Source: Nocardia abscessus | Lineage (GTDB): Bacteria; Actinomycetota; Actinomycetes; Mycobacteriales; Mycobacteriaceae | DNA: 64,000 nt | Reading direction: 5' to 3' | NCBI RefSeq assembly: GCF_015477775.1 | Contig: NZ_JADLQO010000007.1 | Coordinates: forward strand, 293,303-357,302 | Part shown: positions 43,089 through 52,157 of the stretch, piece by piece | Position numbering within the stretch: position 1 is the stretch's first letter | Layout of the letters: every line of letters starts with the position of its first letter | Made by a program: the position numbers and the translations under genes | The notes under the pieces: model-generated | Databases searched by the model: none | Seen by the model: only the letters and a program-made list of their open reading frames with translations | Told to the model about the DNA's origin: nothing

Positions 43089-44411
43089 GTGAGGAGTCGA
43101 ATACTCAGATTGGCCACAGCTTTGACGGGAACCCTCATCGTGGCCGGAGGCGCGGCGCTCGCGGCCCCGAACGGGTGGGCGGAGCCGGTCGCGGAGGCGG
43201 TGGCGGGCGACGAGTTCTACATCCCGCCTGCGGAGCCCGGGGGCGCGCCGGGATCCATCATCCGCACCGAAGCGTCGCGGCTGGCGATATCGGTCCCCGG
43301 ACTGTCCGGAGCGATTCCGGCCACGTCGACGCGCCTGATGTACGTCAGCAGCGATACCCACAGCGCCAGGACAACGGTGGTGGGTACGTATCTGGAGCCG
43401 GCAGCACCGTGGACCGGCCCCGGTGAGCGCCCGCTGATCGCGTACGCGGTCGGCACGAAGGGGCAAGGCGACCAATGCGCGCCTTCGAAACTGCTCGCGC
43501 AATTCGTCCAATACCAGCCTCCGTTCGACGTGATCGTCGAATACGACGTACTGGCGCTGTACACGCTGCTGGCGCGCGGCATGGCGGTGATGGTGACCGA
43601 TTACCACGGTCTGGGAACGCCTGCGGTCCACGACTATCTCAACCGGAAATCTCAGGCCTACGCGCTACTCGACTCCGCGCGTGCGGCACTGCAATTGCCG
43701 GGCACCAGTCTGCACCCCGGCTCACCGGTGATTCTGTACGGCTACTCGCAGGGCGGCATGGCCTCCGCGGGCGCGGCCGAATTGCAACCAAGTTACGCCC
43801 CTGATTTGAACGTCCGTGGCGCCTACATCGGCGGGCCGGTGGTGGACGACCAGTACTTCATCGGGTTCAACGATGGCCGAGCCCCACTCGGACCGGCTTT
43901 CGCGTGGATCCTCAACGGCATCGCCGCCAACTATCCCGAAACCCGTCCGGTACTCGAGGCCGAACTCAACGACACCGGCAAGGCGATCCTGCGCGAGTCC
44001 CTGGAGAAGTGCGCCGTACCGCTCGGACTGGCCCAGCAGTTCCCGAACACGTCACAGTGGACCACCAGCGGGCAACCGCTCACCGCGGTGATCGATCAGT
44101 CCCCCGTGTTGAAGTCGGCGTTCACCGAGCAACGAGTCGGCACGCTGAACCCGGGGGTGCCGGTCCTCATCTCCTCGAGCCCGAGCGACGAGGGTGCGCC
44201 GTACGTGCCCGTGCGCGAGATGGCCGCCGGATGGTGCGCCGCGGGCGTGCCGGTGCAGCTGAACGCGAACGTCGAGCTGCCCAGCGTCATCACGGGATTG
44301 CGGGCCACCCACGTGCTGGCGTTCTTCCCCTCGCTGGTCTCGTCGCAGCAGTGGATAACCGAGCGGCTCGCGAATCAGCCCGCACCGACCAACTGCGGTG
44401 CCCTGCCCTGA
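43089..44411 (+). CDS. Secreted lipase (LIP family)
   Basis: A 440-residue protein. The N-terminus is a signal peptide (VRSRILRLATALTGTLIVAG, cleavage near GWAEP). The body is the actinobacterial secretory lipase / LIP fold with the nucleophile elbow YGYSQGGMAS; the acid and histidine are probably in SSPSDEGAPYVPV and TGLRATHVLAF. Two or more cysteines (for example QCAPSK, EKCAV, GWCAAG, TNCGALP) suggest disulphides. It should cleave triacylglycerols or other esters outside the cell. GTG 43089 follows AGGAAGGA. A 19-bp perfect hairpin follows the gene. Confidence 0.9.
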   Translation: MRSRILRLATALTGTLIVAGGAALAAPNGWAEPVAEAVAGDEFYIPPAEPGGAPGSIIRTEASRLAISVPGLSGAIPATSTRLMYVSSDTHSARTTVVGTYLEPAAPWTGPGERPLIAYAVGTKGQGDQCAPSKLLAQFVQYQPPFDVIVEYDVLALYTLLARGMAVMVTDYHGLGTPAVHDYLNRKSQAYALLDSARAALQLPGTSLHPGSPVILYGYSQGGMASAGAAELQPSYAPDLNVRGAYIGGPVVDDQYFIGFNDGRAPLGPAFAWILNGIAANYPETRPVLEAELNDTGKAILRESLEKCAVPLGLAQQFPNTSQWTTSGQPLTAVIDQSPVLKSAFTEQRVGTLNPGVPVLISSSPSDEGAPYVPVREMAAGWCAAGVPVQLNANVELPSVITGLRATHVLAFFPSLVSSQQWITERLANQPAPTNCGALP

Positions 44412-45171
44412 TTTGCGAAATCACGATCGACTCGGATACCGTCGGTATCTCGATCGGAGACTCGGGGCAGCGCCTCGCGCTGGAGCGCGACATCGGCGCG
44501 TAGTGCCGTGATCTCCACGCACGGTGGTCGGCCGCGGTTCGGTCTCACGACCGAACCGCGGCCGACCTGCCTGCCCGGGTCATCACAGATCCCTCGTGTG
44601 GCAGGCGGGCTTCGCCCGAGGATCAGCCTGATGCCCGGCTCCGAAATCGGCGGAGCCTGATTCGCAGGAAATTTGCTGTCGCAGTCTTCAGCCGTTCGTC
44701 AGCTAGGTCGAATTCGGTACAGAAAGGTTCGAATGTCGGAGTTGGCTCACCCCTGCCCGCCCGAGCCGCTCAGGTGCGCACACCGGTGAAATACGGAGAT
44801 CCGGCGCGGATCGATCCGTGCCCGAGGCGACGACACCGACTGCGCGAAGGCCGCAGGTCGATGCTGTGCCGTTCGAATACGCACTCCGCGTATGCAGTTG
44901 GCATCGACATGGCCGCGGAGATCGCGGTCGCCGAATCCGATCACAGGGCTTCGAGCCGGACATGCGTCGCATGCTCGAGCCCTTCCGATGACACCCCGGC
45001 CGACCGAGGGCCGCTGCGCGACCTCGGGGCGGACACTGCCCGCTCAGACGGCGGTTTCCATGGATCGCTACCATTCAGCGAACTTCCAGCTATCCTTGAA
45101 GGGCGAGCAAGGTGTCTGCGTTATCCGCAGTCAGAACTGTCGGTTGAGTGTTCTCCTGATGGATCGGCGAG
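44412..45171. other. Intergenic region with three hairpins
   Basis: About 760 bp upstream of alkB. It holds the terminator at 44526-44567 and two small hairpins: CGGGC-TTC-GCCCG at 44606-44618 and GGCTCCG-N7-CGGAGCC at 44637-44657. A 123-codon minus-strand frame (44703-45074) looks like a shadow. Confidence 0.5.
44526..44567 (+). terminator. Perfect 19-bp hairpin after the lipase gene
   Basis: GGTCGGCCGCGGTTCGGTC and its exact complement flank a TCAC loop, 115 bp after the lipase stop. No T-run follows. The length and perfection are unusual. Confidence 0.75.
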
Positions 45172-46395
45172 ATGACTATGACGATCTTCGAGCACACGAG
45201 AGCCCGCGATCCCAAGCGCTACCTGTGGGTACTGGGCTTGATCGCCCCGGGTTGCGCATTACTGCCTTCCCAGCTGGTGGTGTACACCGGGCTGGAGGTG
45301 TTCTGGTGGATAGGCCCGATCATCGTCCTGGTGGTGATCCCCCTGCTGGATTGGGCCATCGGCGACGACGGTAGCAACCCTCGTGACGAAGACTACGAGG
45401 CGCTGTCCAACGACCGCTATTACCGCTGGTGCACCTACCTTTTCCTGCCGCTTCAATTCATCGGCCTGCTCATCGCGGGCTACCTGTGGGCCAGCGACGA
45501 GTTGAGCCTGGCCGACAAACTCGGCTTGGCCGTAACTCTCGGCTTCGTCTCCGGTATCGGCATCAACGCCGCCCACGAACTCGGGCATCGCGTCGAGCGC
45601 CTCGAACGCTGGCTGGCCAAGATCGCGCTCGCCCAGTCCGGGTACGGGCACTTCTTCGTCGAGCACAATCGTGGCCACCACGTTCGCGTCGCCACGCCCG
45701 AGGACCCGGCCAGCGCCCGCTTCGGCGAATCGCTGTGGCGGTTCCTGCCGCGCACCATGGTGGGCGGTTTCCGCTCCGCCCTCGCGCTGGAACGCCAACG
45801 CCTCGCCCGGAACGGCAAACGCTGGTTCAGCCCGGCGAACCATCTTCTGCAAGCCTGGGCGATGAGCGCGGCGTTGTTCACCGCCCTGATCGTGGCCTTC
45901 GGCCCCGTGGTCATCCCCTACCTGGCCCTCCAAGCGCTCATCGGCGCCGGCCTGCTGGAGACGGTCAACTACGTCGAGCACTACGGACTACTGCGCGCCC
46001 GCCGCCCTGACGGCCGCTATGCCCGCTGCTCGCCGCGCGACAGCTGGAACAGCGACCGCTTGGTCACCAACATCTTCCTGTTCCACCTCCAGCGCCACAG
46101 CGACCATCACGCCAACCCCGGCCGTCGCTACCAGACCCTCCGCAGCTCCGCGCGAGCTCCCCAGCTTCCCGCGGGTTACGCCACGATGGTTGTGCTGGCG
46201 GCGATTCCACCGCTGTGGCGCGCGGTCATGGACCACCGGGTCCTTGCCCACTACAACGGCGATACCGCCCTCATCAACACGTTGCCCCGCAAACGCCGGC
46301 TCGTCCTTCCGATCCGGCAACAGCGAGACGACGAGCAGCCGATCACGTCCTCGGGTGCCGACGAGGAGCGCTTCTCGACCGGGGCGGATCGGTAA
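45172..46395 (+). CDS. AlkB-type alkane 1-monooxygenase
   Basis: A 407-residue membrane-bound di-iron hydroxylase with hydrophobic helices near residues 18-60 and 80-130. All histidine boxes are intact: HELGHR, EHNRGHH, NYVEHYGL and LQRHSDHH. It oxidises the terminal methyl of medium or long n-alkanes. In most actinobacteria rubredoxin genes follow immediately; here there is neither a fused nor an adjacent rubredoxin, so electrons must come from elsewhere. ATG 45172 follows GGCGAG. A TetR gene lies 140 bp downstream, though the operator evidence ties that regulator to the aromatic operon. Confidence 0.93.
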   Translation: MTMTIFEHTRARDPKRYLWVLGLIAPGCALLPSQLVVYTGLEVFWWIGPIIVLVVIPLLDWAIGDDGSNPRDEDYEALSNDRYYRWCTYLFLPLQFIGLLIAGYLWASDELSLADKLGLAVTLGFVSGIGINAAHELGHRVERLERWLAKIALAQSGYGHFFVEHNRGHHVRVATPEDPASARFGESLWRFLPRTMVGGFRSALALERQRLARNGKRWFSPANHLLQAWAMSAALFTALIVAFGPVVIPYLALQALIGAGLLETVNYVEHYGLLRARRPDGRYARCSPRDSWNSDRLVTNIFLFHLQRHSDHHANPGRRYQTLRSSARAPQLPAGYATMVVLAAIPPLWRAVMDHRVLAHYNGDTALINTLPRKRRLVLPIRQQRDDEQPITSSGADEERFSTGADR

Positions 46396-46478
46396 CTGCC
46401 TATCGCCGGGTGACGGTCCCGATCGCGCCGCGATCAGGTGTAGCGCCCCGCCCTTGGTCGTAGCGCACGCCACGCTGG

Positions 46479-46498
46479 AACTGATTCTTTGATCAGTT
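46479..46498. promoter_or_regulatory. Operator box A, TetR promoter
   Basis: AACTGAT-TCTTTG-ATCAGTT, 7-bp perfect arms with a 6-bp spacer, lies 38 bp before the TetR start. The identical arms and spacing recur at 50936, which makes this the probable autoregulatory site. Confidence 0.75.
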
Positions 46499-46535
46499 AC
46501 GATTCCCGCACTGATGGCGGAGGCGGGGTAGGTCG

Positions 46536-47174
46536 ATGACTGCGGAACCGGTGGTGCGTACTCGGACCGATCGACGCCGGGAGCGCACCCGCAACGCGCT
46601 GCTGGCGGCCGCGCGGAAGTTCCTGGCGGAAGGCCGGTCGGCGGTGAGCATTCAGGAGATCACCGATGCCGCCGACGTCGGTTTCGGCTCGTTCTACAAC
46701 CACTTCCAGACCAAAGAGCAGTTGTTCGACGAAGCGGTGCGTTCGGCGCTGGAGATCTACGCCCAGATGCGCGACGAGATCGTGCGGCTCTACGACGACC
46801 CGGCCGAGGTGTTCGCGGTCAGTTTCCGCATGACCGGGCGCTTGCAGCGGCAGATCCCGGAGATGGTGCGGGTCATCCTGAATTCCGGAATGCCGGTGCT
46901 CTCGCGGGACGACGGCTTGGCCCCGCGGGCACGCCGCGACATCCTCGCCGCACAGGAGGCGGGCCGGTTCGAGGAGATGGACGTGGAGATGGCGATGATG
47001 GCCGCGGGCGGCGCGTTGCTGGGGTTGTTGCAGATGCTCGACACCCGCCCCGATGCCGACGCCGGGGCGCTGTCGGACGAGATGACCTTTCACGTGCTGC
47101 GGATGTTCGGTATGCCGAAGCGGACGGCCCGCAAACTGGTGTCCGGGCAGCTACCGCCCCAGCCGCAGTTGTGA
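46536..47174 (+). CDS. TetR-family regulator of the aromatic-degradation genes
   Basis: The 212-residue protein has the DNA-binding domain at 15-65 (IQEITDAADVGFGSFYNHFQTKEQLF, shown here as ITDAADVGFGSFYNHF) and a C-terminal ligand domain with MMAAGGALLGLLQML. It is preceded by a palindrome whose half-sites and spacing are identical to one in the divergent region between the hydrolase and amidohydrolase genes at 50.9 kb, so it most likely represses both itself and that pathway. It converges with the flavin hydroxylase gene. Confidence 0.9.
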   Translation: MTAEPVVRTRTDRRRERTRNALLAAARKFLAEGRSAVSIQEITDAADVGFGSFYNHFQTKEQLFDEAVRSALEIYAQMRDEIVRLYDDPAEVFAVSFRMTGRLQRQIPEMVRVILNSGMPVLSRDDGLAPRARRDILAAQEAGRFEEMDVEMAMMAAGGALLGLLQMLDTRPDADAGALSDEMTFHVLRMFGMPKRTARKLVSGQLPPQPQL

Positions 47175-47285
47175 ACGTGCCGGTCACTGACGCCGCGACC
47201 GGTGGACGCCGGTTCGGCGGTCGCGATCACCGACCGGTGCGGCGGGGAGACCCGATGACCAGGCGAACCGGTGTCGTCCCCGACC

Positions 47286-49028
47286 TCAACGGGTCTGCTC
47301 GTACTGCGGCGTTCCTTCGCCACCGGTGACGAGCTGATCGACCGGCGATGTCCGGGTCTGCGCGGAAACGCCCAGTTGCCGCACGAGTTCGGCGATCAAC
47401 GCCGTGCCTTGCCCGGCCGCGGCGGTGCCGAAGACGAATCGATCGGGCCGCAGCACGACGACGCCGCCGGTGCGCAGTCCGGCCTTGCCGAACCACCGGG
47501 TCAGCGTGCCGGTGTGGTCTTCGACGTCGATGACGTCGTCACGTCCCTCGCCCGGCTTGCCCTGGGGGCGTCCGCCCAGCGGGTACACGGTGACGAAAGC
47601 GACGTCGAGATTCCGCATGATCGCCAGTTCTCCGGCTCCGATCCCCAGGCGGGGATCGACGCCGTTGCCCAGGATCGCGAACCCGATACCCAATTCCTCG
47701 TCCAAACGCCGATGACGTCCGTCGTAGTCGCGCACATCCGGCTGCGGGGCCAGGGTTCCCTCGATACCGCGCAGCCCGCGGCGAGGCAGGCCGAGGTATG
47801 CCCCACGACGGAAACGCGGCCGTGGCTTCATTTTCGCGCCACGGATCCAGCCGCCGAGCCCAGGCACGCGCAGCGCGGTGGTGAGCCCGATGTCCCGGGC
47901 CGCCGCGACCACCCTGTTGTCGATGGAGACGAGCTTCTTGTTCAGCACCGACAGATCGATCATCGCCTCGGCGTGCGGTCTCCGCTCGGACTCGTAGCTG
48001 TCCAGGATCTCCAGCGCCGCACCGTGTTCGATGATCGCGGTCAGCTTCCAGGACAGGTTGTCCGCGTCACGCACCCCGGAGTTCATGCCTTGACCGATGA
48101 ACTGTGGCGTCATGTGTGCGGCATCGCCCGCGATGAGGACCCGGCCGTCCCGCCAGCGGTCGGCGACGACGGCGTTGAAGGTATAGACGAGCTTGCGCAG
48201 CACCTCCACTTCGTCCGGGTCGACGAAACGGGCGATGTGGCGGCGCACGGTGTCGGCGTCCTCCATCTCCTCCTTCGTCTGCGTCTGCGTGAGCATGAAC
48301 TCGAACCGGTGATGCCGGCCCGGCTGCGGGCAGGACACGATCGGCAGTTCGGGATCACACACGAAGTCGAAATACGGCAGATGCCGGAAAGCGTCGACGC
48401 CGTCACGGGCTTTCAGGTCCACCACCAGCCACCGTTCCGGAAAACTGGTGCCGGACATATCGATGCCGAGCTCGGTGCGCACCACACTGCGGCCCCCGTC
48501 GCAGCCGACCAGGAACTTCGCCCGCACCCGCTCGGCGGTGCCGAGGTCGGTGTCCGCCGGGAATTTGCCGTATCCGGTGCCGCGGCACCCGGCGTGCTCG
48601 ACGTTCACACCGTCGGCATCCTGATCGAAGCCGACGACCTCGCGACCGCGCCGCACCGTGACGTGCGGGTAGCGGCCGAGAGCCCGTTCGAGGGTGTTCT
48701 CCAGATACGGCTGGTACAGGAAATTGACCACCGGCCAGCCCAGCGGCCGATCGATCCGGTGGAACTGCGCCAGCACCGAGCCGTCCCCGCGCACCCACTG
48801 CACGGTCGAATCGACGTTCATGTCCGCCGCCAATTCGTCCGCCGCACCGGCGGTCTGGAATATCCGCATGCCCTCGTCATCGGTGTAGACCGCACGGGCC
48901 AACCCGTAGTACTCCGGTTCACGTTCCAGCACCAGCACCCGAACCCCGCGCCTGCCCAGCAGATTGGCCAAGGTCAAACCGGTAGGGCCCAGGCCGACCA
49001 CTACGACGTCGACATCGAAGACACTCAT
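47286..49028 (-). CDS. FAD-dependent aromatic hydroxylase, MhpA-like
   Basis: A 580-residue class A flavoprotein monooxygenase. VVVVGLGPTGLTLANLLGRRG is the FAD fold, shown here as VGLGPTGLTLANLLG, FLVGCDGGRSVVR contains the DG motif and GRVLIAGDAAHMTPQFIGQGMN the GD motif. The enzyme family hydroxylates phenolic acids ortho to an existing hydroxyl group, giving a catechol for ring cleavage. ATG 49028 follows GGAAGGAC and overlaps the extradiol dioxygenase stop as ATGA. It is the last gene of the operon hydrolase, dioxygenase, hydroxylase. Confidence 0.9.
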   Translation of the reverse strand: MSVFDVDVVVVGLGPTGLTLANLLGRRGVRVLVLEREPEYYGLARAVYTDDEGMRIFQTAGAADELAADMNVDSTVQWVRGDGSVLAQFHRIDRPLGWPVVNFLYQPYLENTLERALGRYPHVTVRRGREVVGFDQDADGVNVEHAGCRGTGYGKFPADTDLGTAERVRAKFLVGCDGGRSVVRTELGIDMSGTSFPERWLVVDLKARDGVDAFRHLPYFDFVCDPELPIVSCPQPGRHHRFEFMLTQTQTKEEMEDADTVRRHIARFVDPDEVEVLRKLVYTFNAVVADRWRDGRVLIAGDAAHMTPQFIGQGMNSGVRDADNLSWKLTAIIEHGAALEILDSYESERRPHAEAMIDLSVLNKKLVSIDNRVVAAARDIGLTTALRVPGLGGWIRGAKMKPRPRFRRGAYLGLPRRGLRGIEGTLAPQPDVRDYDGRHRRLDEELGIGFAILGNGVDPRLGIGAGELAIMRNLDVAFVTVYPLGGRPQGKPGEGRDDVIDVEDHTGTLTRWFGKAGLRTGGVVVLRPDRFVFGTAAAGQGTALIAELVRQLGVSAQTRTSPVDQLVTGGEGTPQYEQTR

Positions 49029-50053
49029 CGCGACAGTCCTTCCGCCAGTTCCGGAACAGTCGTCTCCGGTGTCCGCACCGACCACAGCGCTCGGCGGAAC
49101 TGCGCGAACTTGTCCAGCACCGTCTCCCCTACCGCGGTGTGGCCCCAGATGCTGATGCCCTGATAGGTGCTCGGCTCCCAAGTGGATTCCAGCTCCGGAC
49201 CGATCACCACCGGGTTCCACCCCACCTCCAGCTCGAACCCGGACGGCGTCACGCAATAGAACGACAACTCGCGATCATTGGTGTGCTGGCCGACCGACCA
49301 TGCCATCCGGAAACCCAGATCGGTGACCCGCCCGAACGCGGCCAGCATGTCGTCCAGGCTCGCGGACTGAATGTTGATGTGCTGCACCCGGGTTCGAATC
49401 GGATCGATCTTCACTCCACGCAGGTTCGCGATCGCGATCGAGTGGTGCCGTTCGTTCACCCGCAGGAAGCGGATCTTCATCGTCAACCCGGAGACGTTCT
49501 CATCGATGTAGTCGGTCAATCGCGCGTCGAACACGGTGTCGTAGTAACCGCGCATCGACTCCGGCTCCCGGGAGAGGATCGCGACGTGGCCCATCCCCGC
49601 CTCCCCGGTGACCCAGCCGGAACCGATCATCCGCAGTGGCTCCGGCGTGGTCACCGGGGTGGTGAAGATCTCCGTGGCGATGCCCTTCGGGCCGGGGAAG
49701 CGCCACAACCGCTCCACGCCTCGCGATGCCGCCTGCTCGGCGGTGCCTTCCTCGATCGGCACCCCGCGACCGCCGACCCGCGCGAGGATGCGGTCGAAGG
49801 TCTCGTGGTCGTCGACCTGCCAGCCCAGCGCCGTGACGTCCTCGGCCGTCCCGCGGCGGATCAGGAAGCGGCAGGCGCGGTCGTCCAGGCGGAAGCGCAG
49901 CGCGTCGGCGCCGAGTTCGTCGACGTGCATGCCGATCGCGAGCGCGCCGAACCGGCGCCAGTCGGCCAGCCGACGCGAATGCACCACGACATAACCCAGG
50001 TGCACCGCGCCGAACACCGACCCGTCGGTGTTCGGCCGGGCGAACCGGCTCAT
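49025..50053 (-). CDS. Extradiol ring-cleavage dioxygenase (type I)
   Basis: A 342-residue two-domain vicinal-oxygen-chelate enzyme. The iron ligands appear in the C-terminal domain: His in GMGHVAIL, His in RHHSIAIANL and Glu in GFELEVGW. It opens a catechol next to the hydroxyls using Fe(II) and O2. It overlaps both neighbours by four bases. With the hydroxylase and hydrolase it forms the classical hydroxylation, meta-cleavage, C-C hydrolysis series. The catechol could be from a phenylpropionate, biphenyl-like or steroid-ring compound. Confidence 0.92.
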   Translation of the reverse strand: MSRFARPNTDGSVFGAVHLGYVVVHSRRLADWRRFGALAIGMHVDELGADALRFRLDDRACRFLIRRGTAEDVTALGWQVDDHETFDRILARVGGRGVPIEEGTAEQAASRGVERLWRFPGPKGIATEIFTTPVTTPEPLRMIGSGWVTGEAGMGHVAILSREPESMRGYYDTVFDARLTDYIDENVSGLTMKIRFLRVNERHHSIAIANLRGVKIDPIRTRVQHINIQSASLDDMLAAFGRVTDLGFRMAWSVGQHTNDRELSFYCVTPSGFELEVGWNPVVIGPELESTWEPSTYQGISIWGHTAVGETVLDKFAQFRRALWSVRTPETTVPELAEGLSR

Positions 50054-50916
50054 GCCGCCGCTCCCAGGAACGCACCGGCCAGCTCGTTGAACAGCTCCGC
50101 GCGCTCCCACTGCACCCAATGACCGGTCCTGGCCGCCAGGTACAGGTCGCAGTTCGGCATGGTCTCGGCGAGCATGCGCCCACCGGAGGGACGATTGACC
50201 TTGTCTTCGGCGCCCCAGATCACCAGCGTCGGGTTGCGCACCTGGGACAGCCGGGAATCACGGGTGAAATCCATCCGCCACAGCGTGCGCAACGCCGACG
50301 GACCCGAGGGGCGGCGCAACGGCGGCTCGGCCACCACGGCCGGGTCGAGACTGGCCCGATAACGGTCGTCGATGATCTCTTCGGTGACGGCGCCGGCGTC
50401 GTAGACCAGATACTCGCGGATGAATTCGGCGAGTTTGGCCCGGCTCGGACCGTCGCCACCGTAATAGGACAGCAGCGACTGCAAGCCTTTGGTCGGCAAC
50501 GCGCGCGTGGTACCGACACCGCCGGGCCCCATGAGGATCAGCTTTTCCACCTTCTCGGGCCGATCCATCGCCAACCGCAATGCCGCCGCTCCCCCATAGG
50601 AGTTGCCGATCAGGTGTGCCGAGCCGATGTCGAGGGCGTCCAGCAGCCCGCCGACCGCCGCGGCCAGGTCGCCGAACGGGTCGGACTGGTCGATGCGTTT
50701 CGTCGAACGCCCGTAGCCGGGCATATCGGGCACGATCACCCGGAACCGCCGCGCCAACGGCTCGATGTTGCGGGAGTAGTTCGACAGGCCGCCTGCGCCG
50801 GGCCCACCACCGTGCAGGAGCATCACGGCCGGACCGGCACCGGTCTCACTGAAGAAGATCTCCCGATCGCCGACCCGGATCACCCGCCCGGTCTCGGCGG
50901 CGTTGTCGATGGTCAC
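50050..50916 (-). CDS. C-C bond hydrolase, MhpC/BphD-like
   Basis: A 288-residue alpha/beta hydrolase. LLHGGGPGAGGLSNYSRN is the oxyanion region, GNSYGGAAAL the nucleophile elbow, GAEDKVNRP carries the acid and RTGHWVQWE the histidine. The GGGPGA stretch is typical of meta-cleavage product hydrolases. GTG 50916 has GGAGG five bases upstream. It is the first gene of the catabolic operon, with two operator boxes 20 to 85 bp before its start. Confidence 0.9.
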   Translation of the reverse strand: MTIDNAAETGRVIRVGDREIFFSETGAGPAVMLLHGGGPGAGGLSNYSRNIEPLARRFRVIVPDMPGYGRSTKRIDQSDPFGDLAAAVGGLLDALDIGSAHLIGNSYGGAAALRLAMDRPEKVEKLILMGPGGVGTTRALPTKGLQSLLSYYGGDGPSRAKLAEFIREYLVYDAGAVTEEIIDDRYRASLDPAVVAEPPLRRPSGPSALRTLWRMDFTRDSRLSQVRNPTLVIWGAEDKVNRPSGGRMLAETMPNCDLYLAARTGHWVQWERAELFNELAGAFLGAAA

Positions 50917-50935
50917 CACTACCTCCAGATAGCTA

Positions 50936-50955
50936 AACTGATGCAATCATCAGTT
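50936..50955. promoter_or_regulatory. Operator box B, catabolic promoter
   Basis: AACTGATGCAATCATCAGTT: arms of 8 bp, identical half-sites (AACTGAT / ATCAGTT) and identical 6-bp spacing to box A at 46479. It lies 20 bp upstream of the hydrolase start, where a repressor would block the promoter. Confidence 0.8.
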
Positions 50956-50979
50956 ATGGGGAAATGCTCTGTCAAGCAC

Positions 50980-50999
50980 AAATGATGAAATCATCAGAA
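50980..50999. promoter_or_regulatory. Operator box C, degenerate copy
   Basis: AAATGATGAAATCATCAGAA matches box B at 16 of 20 positions when aligned on ATCATCAG and sits 44 bp from it, on the amidohydrolase side. It contains the perfect palindrome TGATGA-AA-TCATCA. Confidence 0.6.
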
Positions 51000-51094
51000 T
51001 TGGTTGCACGGCGAGGCGAGGTGCGCCAGAGTGAGGGTTCGAACCTCTTCGGCGTTCATCGAGGCCGCTGCGCTCGGCGAAAGGACTGCCCGCG

Positions 51095-52126
51095 ATGAAC
51101 CGCATCGATGTGCACCAGCACCTCATCCCGCCGGACTACGCCGAGATGCTGCGCGCCCACGGTGTCACCGCCCCGGGTGGGCGTGAGCTCCCCGAATGGA
51201 GTCCCGAGGCGGCGCGTGCGCTACTCGCGCAGGCCGGGATCGCCTCGGCGGTGCTGTCGGTCTCGACCCCCGGCACCACCTTCCTGTCCGATTCTGCACA
51301 GGCGGCCGGACTGGCACGGTCGCTCAACGACTATTCCGCCGCACTCGCTGACGCCGAACCCGACCGGTTCGGGTTCTTCGCCACCCTCCCCATGCCCGAC
51401 GTCGGCGCGGCCGCCACAGAGGCCCAGCGTGCCCTCGACGACCTGCGCGCCGACGGTGTCGTGCTGCTGGGCAACGCGGCGGGCACCTACCTCGGTGAAG
51501 AAGGGCAGGACGAACTCTTTCGCGTCCTGGACCAACGCTCGGCCGTCGCGTTCGTCCACCCAGCCGACCTGCCCGCGCCCGCCGTGCCCGGCGTGCCGCC
51601 CTTCGCCGCGGATTTCCTGCTCGACACCACCCGGGCGGCGTTTCTGCTCGTGCGCAACGGAATCCGGCGTCGCTACCCCAACATCCGCTTCATCCTCGGC
51701 CATGCCGGTGGGTTCGTCCCCTACGCCGCCCACCGCATGGCGCTGGCGATCTTCAACGACACCGGGCACAGCCCACTGGACGCCCTCGACGACTTCGCCG
51801 GGTTCTACTTCGACACCGCGCTTTCGGCGAGCGCGGCCACGCTGCCGAGCCTGCTCGCGTTCGCCGAACCCGGGCACGTGCTCTACGGCAGCGACTGGCC
51901 CTTCGCCCCCGAACCCGCGGTCCACTACTTCAACGCCGGGCTGGAGACCTTTCCCGGTTGTGACGACGCCACGCGGCGAAACATCGAGCGCGACAACGCC
52001 TTGGCACTGTTTCCCGAGTTCGGCGAGGTCACACCCACTCCGGAACCACCGCTGCTCGCCAGGGCACGGGCGAACCTTCGACGGCGGCTGTTCCGCAGCG
52101 CTGCGCGGGCGATCGCCCGGCACTGA
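51095..52126 (+). CDS. Amidohydrolase-2 family (ACMSD-like) enzyme
   Basis: A 343-residue TIM-barrel metal enzyme. It begins MNRIDVHQHLIPPDY with the HxH metal site, then has RFILGHAGGFVPY with a metal histidine and VLYGSDWPFAPE with the conserved aspartate. ACMSD-like members decarboxylate or hydrolyse ring-derived acids. It diverges from the ring-cleavage operon across the two operator boxes, so it probably belongs to the same pathway, either feeding it (for example decarboxylating a hydroxybenzoate) or acting on a later intermediate. Confidence 0.88.
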   Translation: MNRIDVHQHLIPPDYAEMLRAHGVTAPGGRELPEWSPEAARALLAQAGIASAVLSVSTPGTTFLSDSAQAAGLARSLNDYSAALADAEPDRFGFFATLPMPDVGAAATEAQRALDDLRADGVVLLGNAAGTYLGEEGQDELFRVLDQRSAVAFVHPADLPAPAVPGVPPFAADFLLDTTRAAFLLVRNGIRRRYPNIRFILGHAGGFVPYAAHRMALAIFNDTGHSPLDALDDFAGFYFDTALSASAATLPSLLAFAEPGHVLYGSDWPFAPEPAVHYFNAGLETFPGCDDATRRNIERDNALALFPEFGEVTPTPEPPLLARARANLRRRLFRSAARAIARH

Positions 52127-52157
52127 CCCGCTGATCAGCCGCCGCCGCGCACCGGTG

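Noticed and set aside
46396..46535. TetR gene at 46536 as the regulator of alkB
   Set aside because: Proximity suggests it, but the operator box is absent before alkB and present in the aromatic operon promoter.
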